Origin: Thermoplasmatota archaeon
GTDB taxonomy: Archaea > Thermoplasmatota > Thermoplasmata > RBG-16-68-12 > JAGMCJ01
NCBI GenBank assembly: GCA_022848825.1
Contig: JAJISH010000038.1
Location: 1 to 11,040, forward strand
DNA length: 11,040 nt
Direction of reading: 5' to 3'
Positions 1-6,347 of this stretch are shown piece after piece. The notes under the pieces are model-generated. The model worked only from the letters and a program-made list of their open reading frames with translations, did not search any database and was not told where the DNA came from. Within the stretch, counting starts at the first letter, position 1; each line of letters begins with the position of its first letter. The position numbers were made by a program, and so were the translations under genes.

Positions 1-3
1 GCA

Positions 4-819
4 CTAGGACTTGATGAGCAGTGCGCCATATCCCACGACCTCTGGCATCGGGCGGACGTCGCCCGATGTGGCGTACTTGAGAAGCTCAGCCGTCTTCCCC
101 TGGACGGCAGTGAGCATCGCCATCACTGGCCCGTGGCCGCACATGGACACGTTGTTCTTGACCCTGACCTTGTTCATCCCCTGGGGATCGAGTCCGAGGA
201 TCTTCTGTATCACTTCGTTGTCCTTCGCCTGAGCGACGCCTTGTGTTACGTAGTGCGAGAAGTCGGTCGAGGCTATCACGACAACGTCCTTTCCGGCGAT
301 GGCTTCGCCGAGGATCTCGCCGAGCTCCCTGGCGGACCGATACTCCTGGTCCATCATCGAGATCGGCAGGAACTCGAAGTCCTTGGATATGTGCTGGAGA
401 AAGGGCAATTGCACCTCCACTGAGTGCTCGAACCTGTGCGCTAGTATGTCGTCGTTGATTCCCTTCCTTGTCAGTCTCCCCGCCAGTTCCTTGTCGACCG
501 GGACCTCGCCCAGTGGTGTCTGGAAGGCCTGTGTCGTCAGGGCAATCGGGCTGCCCCTTCCGCCATGGTTGGGGCCGATGATCACGAATGTATCGGGAAA
601 CCCGTCATGTGCAAGGGCGTGGTATGCATGAGCGGCAACCGGGCCGGAGAAGATGTACCCTGCGTGAGGGACGACGAGTCCGCGAATGCTCCTCTCCCCC
701 TCCGCCAGCTCTGGGAGCCTCCCTGGACCGATGGGGCTCGTGTAGCAGGAATCTATCTCCTTGACAAGCGCCTCCTCGGTGCTGGAATAGAACTGACCAG
801 CAACAGCTGGATACCTCAA
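4..819 (-). CDS. MEMO1 family protein (AmmeMemoRadiSam system protein B)
   Basis: The 271-residue protein matches the MEMO family over its full usual length. Seen: an N-terminal RYPAVAGQFY segment, VVPHAGYIFSG (His52), IGPNHGG (His85), STDFSHY (Asp186, His189) and SMCGHGP (Cys227). His52, His85 and Cys227 correspond to the metal-binding His-His-Cys set of human MEMO1. The archaeal function is not settled; members are often found with AMMECR1 and a radical SAM protein, neither of which is in this window. The start is TTG at 819: a GGTG ribosome binding site lies 5 nt upstream (825-828), overlapping the stop codon of rpsB, so translation is probably coupled. The gene is last of the rpoK-eno-rpsB-memo operon as far as can be seen, and its stop is 3 nt from the window edge. 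A cytosolic protein with no signal peptide. Family assignment is firm; the exact role is not. Confidence 0.93.
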   Translation of the reverse strand: MRYPAVAGQFYSSTEEALVKEIDSCYTSPIGPGRLPELAEGERSIRGLVVPHAGYIFSGPVAAHAYHALAHDGFPDTFVIIGPNHGGRGSPIALTTQAFQTPLGEVPVDKELAGRLTRKGINDDILAHRFEHSVEVQLPFLQHISKDFEFLPISMMDQEYRSARELGEILGEAIAGKDVVVIASTDFSHYVTQGVAQAKDNEVIQKILGLDPQGMNKVRVKNNVSMCGHGPVMAMLTAVQGKTAELLKYATSGDVRPMPEVVGYGALLIKS

Positions 820-827
820 CTTACCAC

Positions 828-1445
828 CTACAGGGTTGCTTCGAAATCCTCGACTGCGAGCCCGAACCCAGCATCATCCTTGATGGTCCCTCTCTCTTTG
901 AGGACCTCTCTCGTCAGCAGCCAGTAGATCGTTGCGAGCGCCCGTCTGCCTTTGTTGTTCGTGGGTATGATGAAGTCCACGAACTTCGTCTCGTTGTTGG
1001 CGTCGCACAGCGCCACAATCGGTATGCCCACGTTGAGGGCCTCCCTGAGCGCCTGCTGATCCGCCGCGGGGTCAGTGACCACGAGTATATCGGGCTCTGT
1101 GAACATGGGCAGGTCCGGATTGGTCAGCGTCCCGGGGACGAACCGCCCAGCGAAGATATCTGCCCCGATCGTGCGGGCGAAGACCTTGGCCGGTTTCTGA
1201 CCGTACTGCCTCGCTGCGACGACCAGAACCCGCTCGGGCTCGTATCTTGCCAGGAATCTCCCTGCACCTCTGATTCTGTCGTCGGTCTTCCTTATATCCA
1301 GGACGTAGAGACCGTCTGTCCTGACCTTGTAGATGAAGGGCTTCATGTCAGCGCTCTTCTGCTGTGTCCCGATGTGGACTCCTGACGTCAGATACTGATC
1401 CTCCGTGATCAGCAATGGTTCTTCTGGACTCTCCGTGCTTTCCAT
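828..1445 (-). CDS. rpsB: 30S ribosomal protein S2 (archaeal uS2)
   Basis: A 205-residue uS2, the normal size for archaea. Recognisable segments are the early TSGVHIGTQ stretch, [21 protein letters not shown], the [16 protein letters not shown] block, [12 protein letters not shown] and the C-terminal [19 protein letters not shown]. uS2 sits on the small subunit between head and platform. Two in-frame ATG codons exist: 1451 and 1445. The later one is chosen because the GGTG site at 1453-1456, which overlaps the enolase stop codon, is 7 nt from it and only 1 nt from the earlier one. The gap to enolase is 10 nt and to the MEMO gene 8 nt. The acidic N-terminus ([10 protein letters not shown]) and the acidic tail after KERGTIKDD are typical unstructured ends. 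Identity is very secure; only the start is open by two codons. Confidence 0.96.
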   Translation of the reverse strand: MESTESPEEPLLITEDQYLTSGVHIGTQQKSADMKPFIYKVRTDGLYVLDIRKTDDRIRGAGRFLARYEPERVLVVAARQYGQKPAKVFARTIGADIFAGRFVPGTLTNPDLPMFTEPDILVVTDPAADQQALREALNVGIPIVALCDANNETKFVDFIIPTNNKGRRALATIYWLLTREVLKERGTIKDDAGFGLAVEDFEATL

Positions 1446-1455
1446 GCGCATGCAC

Positions 1456-2658
1456 CTAGGATTTCACTTCTTCTTCAATGCGTATCAACTCATTAAGCTT
1501 TGCTATTCTTTCCCCGCCAACAGCGCCAGTCTTGATGGCGAAACAGCGGAATGCCACAGCGAGGTGGGCGATTGCGTTGTCCGTCGTTTCCCCACTCCTG
1601 TGAGAGACGATTGACCGATATCCAGCATCCTTTGCCAAAGAGAGCGCATCCATCGCATCGCTGAGCGTCCCGATCTGATTCGGCTTTATTATCGTCGCGT
1701 TGGCGGCGCCCATGTCGATACCTTTCTGCAGCCTTGTCTTGCGGGTGACGAAGAGGTCGTCCCCGACGATGAGGCATTTCTTCCCGCACAGCTCCGTCAG
1801 TCTGGCAAACCCCTCGAAGTCCTCCTCGTGGAGAGGATCCTCGACATAGGCGAGCCTATACTCATCGATGAGGTCCGCAACGAACTCTATCTGGTCTTCC
1901 GCGGAAAGCGATCCTTCCCGATACTGGTACTTCCCGTTCGAGTAGAATTCCGTCGCGGCGATGTCGAGGCCAGGGGCGCAGCGGACTCCGGTCTCGCGGG
2001 TCACGTGCTTGCATGACTCGCTCAGGATATCCATTGCCTCCTCGTTCCCGATGTCAGCCACCCAGGCACCCTCGTCGCCCTTTCCGATCGCATCGTCGGG
2101 CAGACGCTCCATCAGCTCGCTCTTCACTAGCCCGTGGAGCCTTGCATTTGCGGTGATGGCCTCGAGAACGGAGGCCCCTGAGGCGAGCGACAGGAACTCC
2201 TGAATGTCCGTCCCGCCAACGGCATGGGCACCCCCGCCCAGGACGTTTCCAAGCGGACGTGGCATGGAGACATCCTTTGAGCCCGCGAGATGCTCGTAGA
2301 GAGGCAGCCCCCGGGTGCTTGCTGCGGCCTTCGCGACGGCGATGGACGTGGCTATGGCTATGCTCCCGCCGATCTTCGAGAAGTTGTCCGTTCCATCGAG
2401 CTCGTGCAGCTTCTCGTCCACGGCTTCTTGCTCCGCCGGGTCCATTCCCTCCAGTGCTGGGGCGACTCTCGACCTGAAGTTCACAAGGTCCGCGTTGATC
2501 CCATTGGTTGAGAAGCCGACGGCCTCGGCCGCCCCGGTGCTGGCACCAGCGGGTGCAGATGCCCGTCCGAATCCTCCTTCCGTGCGAACATCCACCTCGA
2601 CTGTGAGGTTCCCGCGGCTGTCCAGGATTCTCCTTATCTCGAGGTTGGTGATCGCCAT
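1456..2658 (-). CDS. eno: Enolase (phosphopyruvate hydratase)
   Basis: Catalyses interconversion of 2-phosphoglycerate and phosphoenolpyruvate in glycolysis and gluconeogenesis. The protein is 400 residues, slightly shorter than most enolases. Seen: [16 protein letters not shown] at the N-terminus, [22 protein letters not shown] (His145, Glu154), KGDEGAW (Glu196, the general acid/base partner), Mg ligands Asp232 (GLDIAATEF), Glu273 (YVEDPL) and Asp300 (VGDDLFVT), catalytic Lys325 ([10 protein letters not shown]), SHRSGET and KTGAVGGER (Lys376). All catalytic residues are present. The segment after GDEG reads AWVAD, where many enolases have GFAPN. The start is ATG at 2658, giving the canonical [21 protein letters not shown] at 2667-2670 lies 8 nt upstream inside the end of rpoK. 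An open frame continues to 2793, but that part is rpoK in another frame. Confidence 0.96.
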   Translation of the reverse strand: MAITNLEIRRILDSRGNLTVEVDVRTEGGFGRASAPAGASTGAAEAVGFSTNGINADLVNFRSRVAPALEGMDPAEQEAVDEKLHELDGTDNFSKIGGSIAIATSIAVAKAAASTRGLPLYEHLAGSKDVSMPRPLGNVLGGGAHAVGGTDIQEFLSLASGASVLEAITANARLHGLVKSELMERLPDDAIGKGDEGAWVADIGNEEAMDILSESCKHVTRETGVRCAPGLDIAATEFYSNGKYQYREGSLSAEDQIEFVADLIDEYRLAYVEDPLHEEDFEGFARLTELCGKKCLIVGDDLFVTRKTRLQKGIDMGAANATIIKPNQIGTLSDAMDALSLAKDAGYRSIVSHRSGETTDNAIAHLAVAFRCFAIKTGAVGGERIAKLNELIRIEEEVKS

Positions 2659-2662
2659 CTGG

Positions 2663-2830
2663 TCAGCTCCTTTCCACCGTGATGGGAAGAATCCCACGTT
2701 CGAACTCCAGCTCAGCGAGTGAAATGGCGTCCGACACATCTCGATCTGCAAGAAGGGACGGCGCTCCCATGGATATCTGAAGCGCCCTGGCACCGACTAT
2801 TCTGGCAATCTCGTATCTCGTATGGTTCAT
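2663..2830 (-). CDS. rpoK: DNA-directed RNA polymerase subunit K (Rpb6/omega homologue)
   Basis: A 55-residue protein. It begins [16 protein letters not shown], continues [12 protein letters not shown] and ends [26 protein letters not shown]-xMGAP is the diagnostic core of RpoK/Rpb6/omega, and the PITV ending is also typical. The subunit stabilises the clamp and assembly of RNA polymerase. The length is close to the minimal archaeal form, with no N-terminal extension. ATG at 2830 is preferred; a GAGTGG sequence lies just upstream but is not a strong ribosome binding site, and an in-frame TTG at 2842 would add four residues. Its stop lies 4 nt before the enolase start, and the enolase ribosome binding site is inside rpoK, so the two are probably translationally coupled. 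In many archaea rpoK follows rpoN and the L13/S9 genes; here it is first in the operon, next to a divergent gene. Confidence 0.95.
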   Translation of the reverse strand: MNHTRYEIARIVGARALQISMGAPSLLADRDVSDAISLAELEFERGILPITVERS

Positions 2831-2890
2831 GTTACCACTCAAGGGAGTCTCACTCGATATGAAGTCACGCTCTTAATCTTTTTGGCCACG

Positions 2891-2902
2891 ATATATTAAT
2901 AT
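2891..2902. promoter_or_regulatory. Palindromic TATA-like element between divergent rpoK and zinc-ribbon gene
   Basis: The sequence ATATATTAATAT contains the perfect palindrome ATATTAATAT (2893-2902) in the only gap between the two divergent genes. On the plus strand an archaeal start site about 25 nt downstream would fall near 2918-2924, giving a short leader before the TTG start at 2934. On the minus strand the same element, or the nearby AAAAAGATTAAG (minus strand, about 2873-2884), could serve rpoK. The promoter call is an inference from base composition and spacing. Confidence 0.5.
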
Positions 2903-2933
2903 GCCCCCATACCATTCACAGCTCGGTGATGAT

Positions 2934-3077
2934 TTGGTAGAGGCATACTGCGTGAAGTGCAGGAAGAAGATTGAGATGAAGGATCCCACGAAGATCACGA
3001 TGAAGAACGGAAAGCCAGCCACGAAAGGCTCATGCCCCAAATGCGGGACCAAGGTCTTCAGGATAGGTGCCTCATAG
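2934..3077 (+). CDS. Small zinc-ribbon protein, DUF5679-like
   Basis: A 47-residue basic protein starting MVEAYCVKCRKK and ending CPKCGTKVFRIGAS. Two CxxC pairs (Cys6/Cys9 and Cys34/Cys37), 24 residues apart, predict one zinc ribbon. The pattern EAYCVKCR...K-NG-PAT-G-CP-CGTK-FRIG is one I recognise from small conserved archaeal and bacterial proteins labelled DUF5679; function is unknown, and a nucleic-acid or ribosome-associated role is only a guess. The TTG start at 2934 is preferred over the in-frame ATG at 2901. GGTG lies exactly 5 nt before the TTG, family members begin right before EAYC, and the predicted start site of transcription lies downstream of 2901. Divergent from rpoK; the aminotransferase follows 99 nt downstream and might be co-transcribed. 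Confidence 0.85.
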   Translation: MVEAYCVKCRKKIEMKDPTKITMKNGKPATKGSCPKCGTKVFRIGAS

Positions 3078-3097
3078 GCCCGACTTCATAATCTCGA

Positions 3098-3105
3098 TTC
3101 TTTTT
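3098..3105 (+). terminator. Possible T-rich archaeal terminator
   Basis: TTCTTTTT lies about 20 nt after the stop of the small zinc-ribbon gene. Archaeal RNA polymerase can terminate at T-rich tracts without a hairpin. The tract is short, so read-through into the aminotransferase gene is also possible. No convincing TATA box is visible between here and 3177. Confidence 0.3.
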
Positions 3106-3176
3106 CGAAAAGGGATAGGTAGAGCGTGCATCCTCGATTGAACCAGATTTCCTCTTCAAGGTAAGGTGTGTTTGAA

Positions 3177-4502
3177 ATGACCAAAGCTCCAGATATTAGG
3201 ACGACCCCTCCAGGCCCGAAGGCGAAGGAGATAGTGGAGAGAGATTCCAAGTTCGTAGCCACGACGACGAAGACGTCTCCCATAGTCGCAAAGAGGGCCA
3301 GAGGCTCCATCGTGGAGGACGTGGACGGCAACGTCTATGTGGACTTCACATGCGGAATCGGCGTCACGAACGTTGGCCATTGCCATCCAGAGGTTGTAGA
3401 TGCGATCAAGAAGCAGTCATCAGAGCTGATCCACTTTGCGGGCACGGACTTCTACTACGAGATTCAGGTGGATCTCGCGGAGAAGCTCTGCAAGATCACG
3501 CCTGGGGATTCTCCCAAGAAGGTGTTCTACACCAATAGCGGAACCGAGGGAACGGAGGCGTCCATCAAGATAGTGAAATGGAACACTCAGAAGCCCCTCA
3601 TAATCGGATTCATCCGCGCGTTCCACGGAAGGACCATGGGCTCCTTGGCGATCACAGCCAGCAAGCCCGTCCATAGAGCGAGGTTCGCCCCGATGATGCC
3701 CGGAGTCGTTCACATACCCTTTGCCTATTGCTACAGGTGTTCATACAAGATGGAGTTCCCGGATTGTGGCCTCCACTGTGCCAAGATCCTCGAGGAGCTG
3801 TACTTCGAGGCCCATGTGCCGCCAGAAGACGTTGCGGCGATATTCATTGAGCCAGTGCAGGGCGAGGGAGGATACGTCGTTCCACCGAAGGGTTGGATTG
3901 ACGAGATTGCGAGCATAGCGAGAAGGCACGAGATCCTGCTCGTGGATGATGAGGTCCAAGCGGGGTTCGGGAGAACGGGGAAGATGTTCGGCATCGAACA
4001 CTCCAATACCGTTCCGGACATCCTCTATACGGCGAAGGGGATCGCATCTGGGATGCCCATGGGAGCTGTCATCTTGGACGAGAAGCTCGATTTCGGCGTG
4101 CAGGGTGCGCACTCGAATACATTCGGCGGGAACCTCGTCGCCTGTGCCGCGGCCCTGAAGACGATAGAGCTGATCGAGAGGGAGGGCATGCTGGACAACG
4201 CGAATCGCATGGGTAAGGTGCTCAAGGACCGGCTGGATGAGATGGCCGGGACATACCCCATCATGGGCGACAACAGAGGCCTGGGCCTGATGTGGGCAAC
4301 GGAGTTTGTCAAGGACAGGGCGACCAAGGAGTTCGCGGTCAAGGAGCGGAACGAGATCGTCAAGCTCGCCTACGAGAGGGGGCTCATCCTGTTGCCTGCG
4401 GGCAAGTCCGCGATCAGGTACATCCCGGCCCTCAACATCACCGAGGAGGAGCTCAATTCAGGTCTGGATGTCCTCGAGAGCTGCATCAAGGACGCGTCCT
4501 AG
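3177..4502 (+). CDS. Class-III PLP-dependent aminotransferase family protein (acetylornithine/GABA aminotransferase-like)
   Basis: A fold-type I PLP enzyme of 441 residues. Numbering below is from the chosen ATG. Seen: YVDFTCGIGVTNVGHCHP near residue 60, the phosphate-binding NSGTEGTEASIK (120-131), FHGRTMGSLA (149-158), EPVQGEGGY (225-233), LLVDDEVQAGFGRTG (254-268, with the PLP-pyridine Asp) and the Schiff-base lysine in YTAKGIASGMPMG (Lys287). The family includes archaeal ornithine, GABA and leucine/methionine aminotransferases and broad-specificity amino-acid racemases; substrate cannot be read from sequence. A four-cysteine insertion, CYRC then CGLHC (Cys185, 188, 197, 201), precedes KILEE. 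ATG at 3177 is chosen because AAGGTG ends 8 nt upstream; the GTG at 3168 overlaps that site. The 3' end overlaps the convergent tiaS by 17 bp. No arginine-biosynthesis neighbours are visible. Confidence 0.9.
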   Translation: MTKAPDIRTTPPGPKAKEIVERDSKFVATTTKTSPIVAKRARGSIVEDVDGNVYVDFTCGIGVTNVGHCHPEVVDAIKKQSSELIHFAGTDFYYEIQVDLAEKLCKITPGDSPKKVFYTNSGTEGTEASIKIVKWNTQKPLIIGFIRAFHGRTMGSLAITASKPVHRARFAPMMPGVVHIPFAYCYRCSYKMEFPDCGLHCAKILEELYFEAHVPPEDVAAIFIEPVQGEGGYVVPPKGWIDEIASIARRHEILLVDDEVQAGFGRTGKMFGIEHSNTVPDILYTAKGIASGMPMGAVILDEKLDFGVQGAHSNTFGGNLVACAAALKTIELIEREGMLDNANRMGKVLKDRLDEMAGTYPIMGDNRGLGLMWATEFVKDRATKEFAVKERNEIVKLAYERGLILLPAGKSAIRYIPALNITEEELNSGLDVLESCIKDAS

Positions 4503-5826
4503 TCAGGGAAGCAAGATCGTTCCCCACGACGCCCGTCCTTGAGAGTGGTTTGCTCAGGTGTCTCCTCGCGCATACTGGCGGTTCATAGTGACCCAGTTCC
4601 AGCTCCCGCTTGACCTTCACGACCTTCGCCGAGCCTTCCTCGGCCTTTGTGTGACACTTCCTGCAGCGATAACCGGACCCCTTGCCGAGGGACTTCATCG
4701 ACTTCCCGCACTTGGGACATGCTGGATTGCCAGTTTTCCGGAGCCTCTCCCCGAGCTTCAGTATCTCGATCTTCTCCAGGTTGATCGTCCTCGGCGAAGC
4801 TCTCACGCTGCCGAAGACCCGGACCTCGTCCCCGAGGGTGAGCGTCCTGCCGACATCCCTGAACTGCTTGGACGGTTCATACACGGTGCACTCGACACTC
4901 CCCGTGCCGTCACCGATCTCGAAGACGACGTGACCCCCTACGATATCTGCGGGTTCCCTGGTGACTCTTCCTGCAACGATCACGGACTCGTACTCCCCGA
5001 TGTCGCTGATTCGCTTTCGTATCAGGTGGTCGTCCGTTCCTTGATTGGTCAGGAAGAGATGCCATCTGTCGATGTCCTCTGAGTCTATCATCTCCATGGC
5101 ATCCAGCAGGTCACCAGGCTCGTCTCCCCGGATCCCGAAGAGGACAGGGCACGGAGAGTTTGGGGCGATCGCGACTCTCTCATTCAGATAATCGTAGTTG
5201 TTGAACGTGCACCGGGTCTTCGTGTCCATTCCCTTCACGGATTCGTCCGATATCCTCCGAGGAGACCCCCATTTCGAACGTTCTCTGTACGTGATGACCT
5301 CATACGTCCTGTCCCTGGGCATCCAGGAGATAGCGGAACACGCACCGATCAGCCCTCTGCCGTTCTTGTACTTCTTCGTCTCGCCGAGGCCGGTGACCAT
5401 CCTCTCGACCTCCGGGAGGGTCACGAGTCCCCTCACGGCTCGCCAGTACAACGACGGACTGGGCTTCCTCTGCAGTATCGCGAAGGCGGGATTGGTCTTG
5501 TCCTCGTGGAAATGAGCGTATGTCTCCAGGATACTGGACAGCCGCTCGACCGCATCGTCTGGAATGGGACCAGGAAGCTCTCTCTCGAAGGCGAACACCG
5601 ATGTCCCCGAGATCTCGCCCGCGAAGAGCCTCCCTCCGCCTCGGCGGCCCATCCTGACGCAGATGGCGCCATTGCCCCTGGTCTTCCACGGTATGTTGGG
5701 ATTCAGACGCACCAGCCTGGGGTATCCGATCAAGTCCAAGTCGTCGAACTCCCTGATTATCTCGGACACGAGATACGTCGTGCACATCCCGGACAGGGAG
5801 TCCGTGTCGTCGACGCCGATGTAGAT
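4486..5826 (-). CDS. tiaS: tRNA(Ile2) 2-agmatinylcytidine synthetase TiaS
   Basis: TiaS joins agmatine to C34 of tRNA-Ile2 using ATP, so that the anticodon reads AUA and not AUG. The N-terminus YIGVDDTDSLSGMCTTYL carries the DDTDS signature and the CTT threonine autophosphorylated in the Archaeoglobus enzyme. IGYPRLVRLNPNIPWKTRGNGA and LFLTNQGTDDHL are hallmarks. An OB fold follows at about residues 280-355 (SVIVAGRV to NLEKIEIL), then a zinc ribbon (Cys370, 373, 388, 391) and the conserved ending RRHLSKPLSR. Length is 446 residues from ATC at 5826. That codon is chosen although non-standard: the frame contains no ATG, GTG or TTG between the upstream stop (5836-5838) and the ATG at 5787, and starting at 5787 would delete the DDTDS motif. 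GAGGTG ends 5 nt before the ATC. The 3' end overlaps the aminotransferase gene. Product is certain; start is unusual. Confidence 0.93.
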   Translation of the reverse strand: MYIGVDDTDSLSGMCTTYLVSEIIREFDDLDLIGYPRLVRLNPNIPWKTRGNGAICVRMGRRGGGRLFAGEISGTSVFAFERELPGPIPDDAVERLSSILETYAHFHEDKTNPAFAILQRKPSPSLYWRAVRGLVTLPEVERMVTGLGETKKYKNGRGLIGACSAISWMPRDRTYEVITYRERSKWGSPRRISDESVKGMDTKTRCTFNNYDYLNERVAIAPNSPCPVLFGIRGDEPGDLLDAMEMIDSEDIDRWHLFLTNQGTDDHLIRKRISDIGEYESVIVAGRVTREPADIVGGHVVFEIGDGTGSVECTVYEPSKQFRDVGRTLTLGDEVRVFGSVRASPRTINLEKIEILKLGERLRKTGNPACPKCGKSMKSLGKGSGYRCRKCHTKAEEGSAKVVKVKRELELGHYEPPVCARRHLSKPLSRTGVVGNDLASLTRTRP

Positions 5827-5831
5827 GTCAG

Positions 5832-5837
5832 CACCTC
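5832..5837 (-). promoter_or_regulatory. Ribosome binding site of tiaS, placing the start at ATC
   Basis: On the minus strand GAGGTG is followed by CTGAC and then ATC (5824-5826). The 5-nt spacing equals that of three other genes here: the MEMO gene, the small zinc-ribbon gene and the 861-residue gene, each GGTG + 5 nt + TTG. This argues that ATC occupies the start position, either as a real non-canonical start or as a base error for ATG. Confidence 0.75.
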
Positions 5838-5859
5838 AGGAAGTAGAACCCAGCAGCAG

Positions 5860-5866
5860 AAATAAG
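5860..5866 (-). promoter_or_regulatory. Possible TATA-like element for tiaS
   Basis: Minus-strand CTTATTT is the most A/T-rich element in the divergent gap 5827-5925. A start about 25 nt downstream would give a very short leader that just includes the GAGGTG site. The match to the archaeal consensus is partial. For the plus-strand gene at 5926 no better box than the CCTTTAGGAG region stands out. Confidence 0.3.
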
Positions 5867-5925
5867 CCTTTAGGAGAAAACCGAAAGCTCTATCTACTGA
5901 TACCTGCTATTAAGGGGAGAACCGC

Positions 5926-6345
5926 ATGCCAGTAAAGCATTTTGAGTTGTTGGCCATCGAGGGGAAGAGATTCTCCAAGCTGGGCGAGAAGCCGAGAAAC
6001 GTCAGGATAGACCACAACAGCTCCGTGACCTCCGTTACGGAGAAAAGCAAGAACGAGGCGGTGATCGACTTCCGGTTCATGGCGAACTACCAGGGGCTGG
6101 GCGTGATATCCATCGAAGGGAGCCTCGTGTACGAGGGCGATGCGAAGGAGATCGTGGTGCAGTGGAGGAACCAGAGAAAGATGCCTGACAAGGTGGCGAC
6201 CGAGGTCCATCAGGCGATCATGAACAACTGCATCCCCGAAGCAGTGGTAATCGCGAGGGACATAAGACTGCCCCCGCCGGTTCCGCTCCCTCCAATAAGA
6301 ATCGGTGGAAAACCGAAGGAGAGCTCAGGCATCGAGATTGCCTGA
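5926..6345 (+). CDS. Conserved archaeal protein, SecB-like candidate
   Basis: A 139-residue soluble protein without signal peptide or membrane segment. It reads as alternating beta strands (NVRIDHNSSVTSV, EAVIDFRFMANYQ, GVISIEGSLVYEG), then a helical region (KEIVVQWRNQRKMPDKVATE to NNCIPEAVVIARDI) and a proline-rich end LPPPVPLPPIRI (115-126). This order of antiparallel strands, a short WRN/KMP helix segment and a terminal PPPxPLP resembles small archaeal proteins described as SecB-like, of the MJ0357 type; that is from memory and tentative. If right, it would be an export or folding chaperone. ATG at 5926 has AGGGGAG ending 7 nt upstream. It is divergent from tiaS (99 nt gap) and ends 2 bp from the convergent 861-residue gene. 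Otherwise treat it as a conserved hypothetical. Confidence 0.75.
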   Translation: MPVKHFELLAIEGKRFSKLGEKPRNVRIDHNSSVTSVTEKSKNEAVIDFRFMANYQGLGVISIEGSLVYEGDAKEIVVQWRNQRKMPDKVATEVHQAIMNNCIPEAVVIARDIRLPPPVPLPPIRIGGKPKESSGIEIA

Positions 6346-6347
6346 CG

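Noticed and set aside
133..423. Plus-strand open frames within the MEMO gene
   Set aside because: They lie wholly antisense to a clear family member with intact motifs and resemble no protein.
2659..2793. N-terminal extension of the enolase frame to 2793
   Set aside because: It overlaps rpoK in a different frame, has no family similarity, and the canonical enolase start [17 protein letters not shown] is at 2658 with a GGAG site.
2901..2933. ATG at 2901 as the start of the small zinc-ribbon protein
   Set aside because: It adds 11 residues before the conserved MVEAYC start, directly abuts the TATA-like box and would lie upstream of the likely transcript start.
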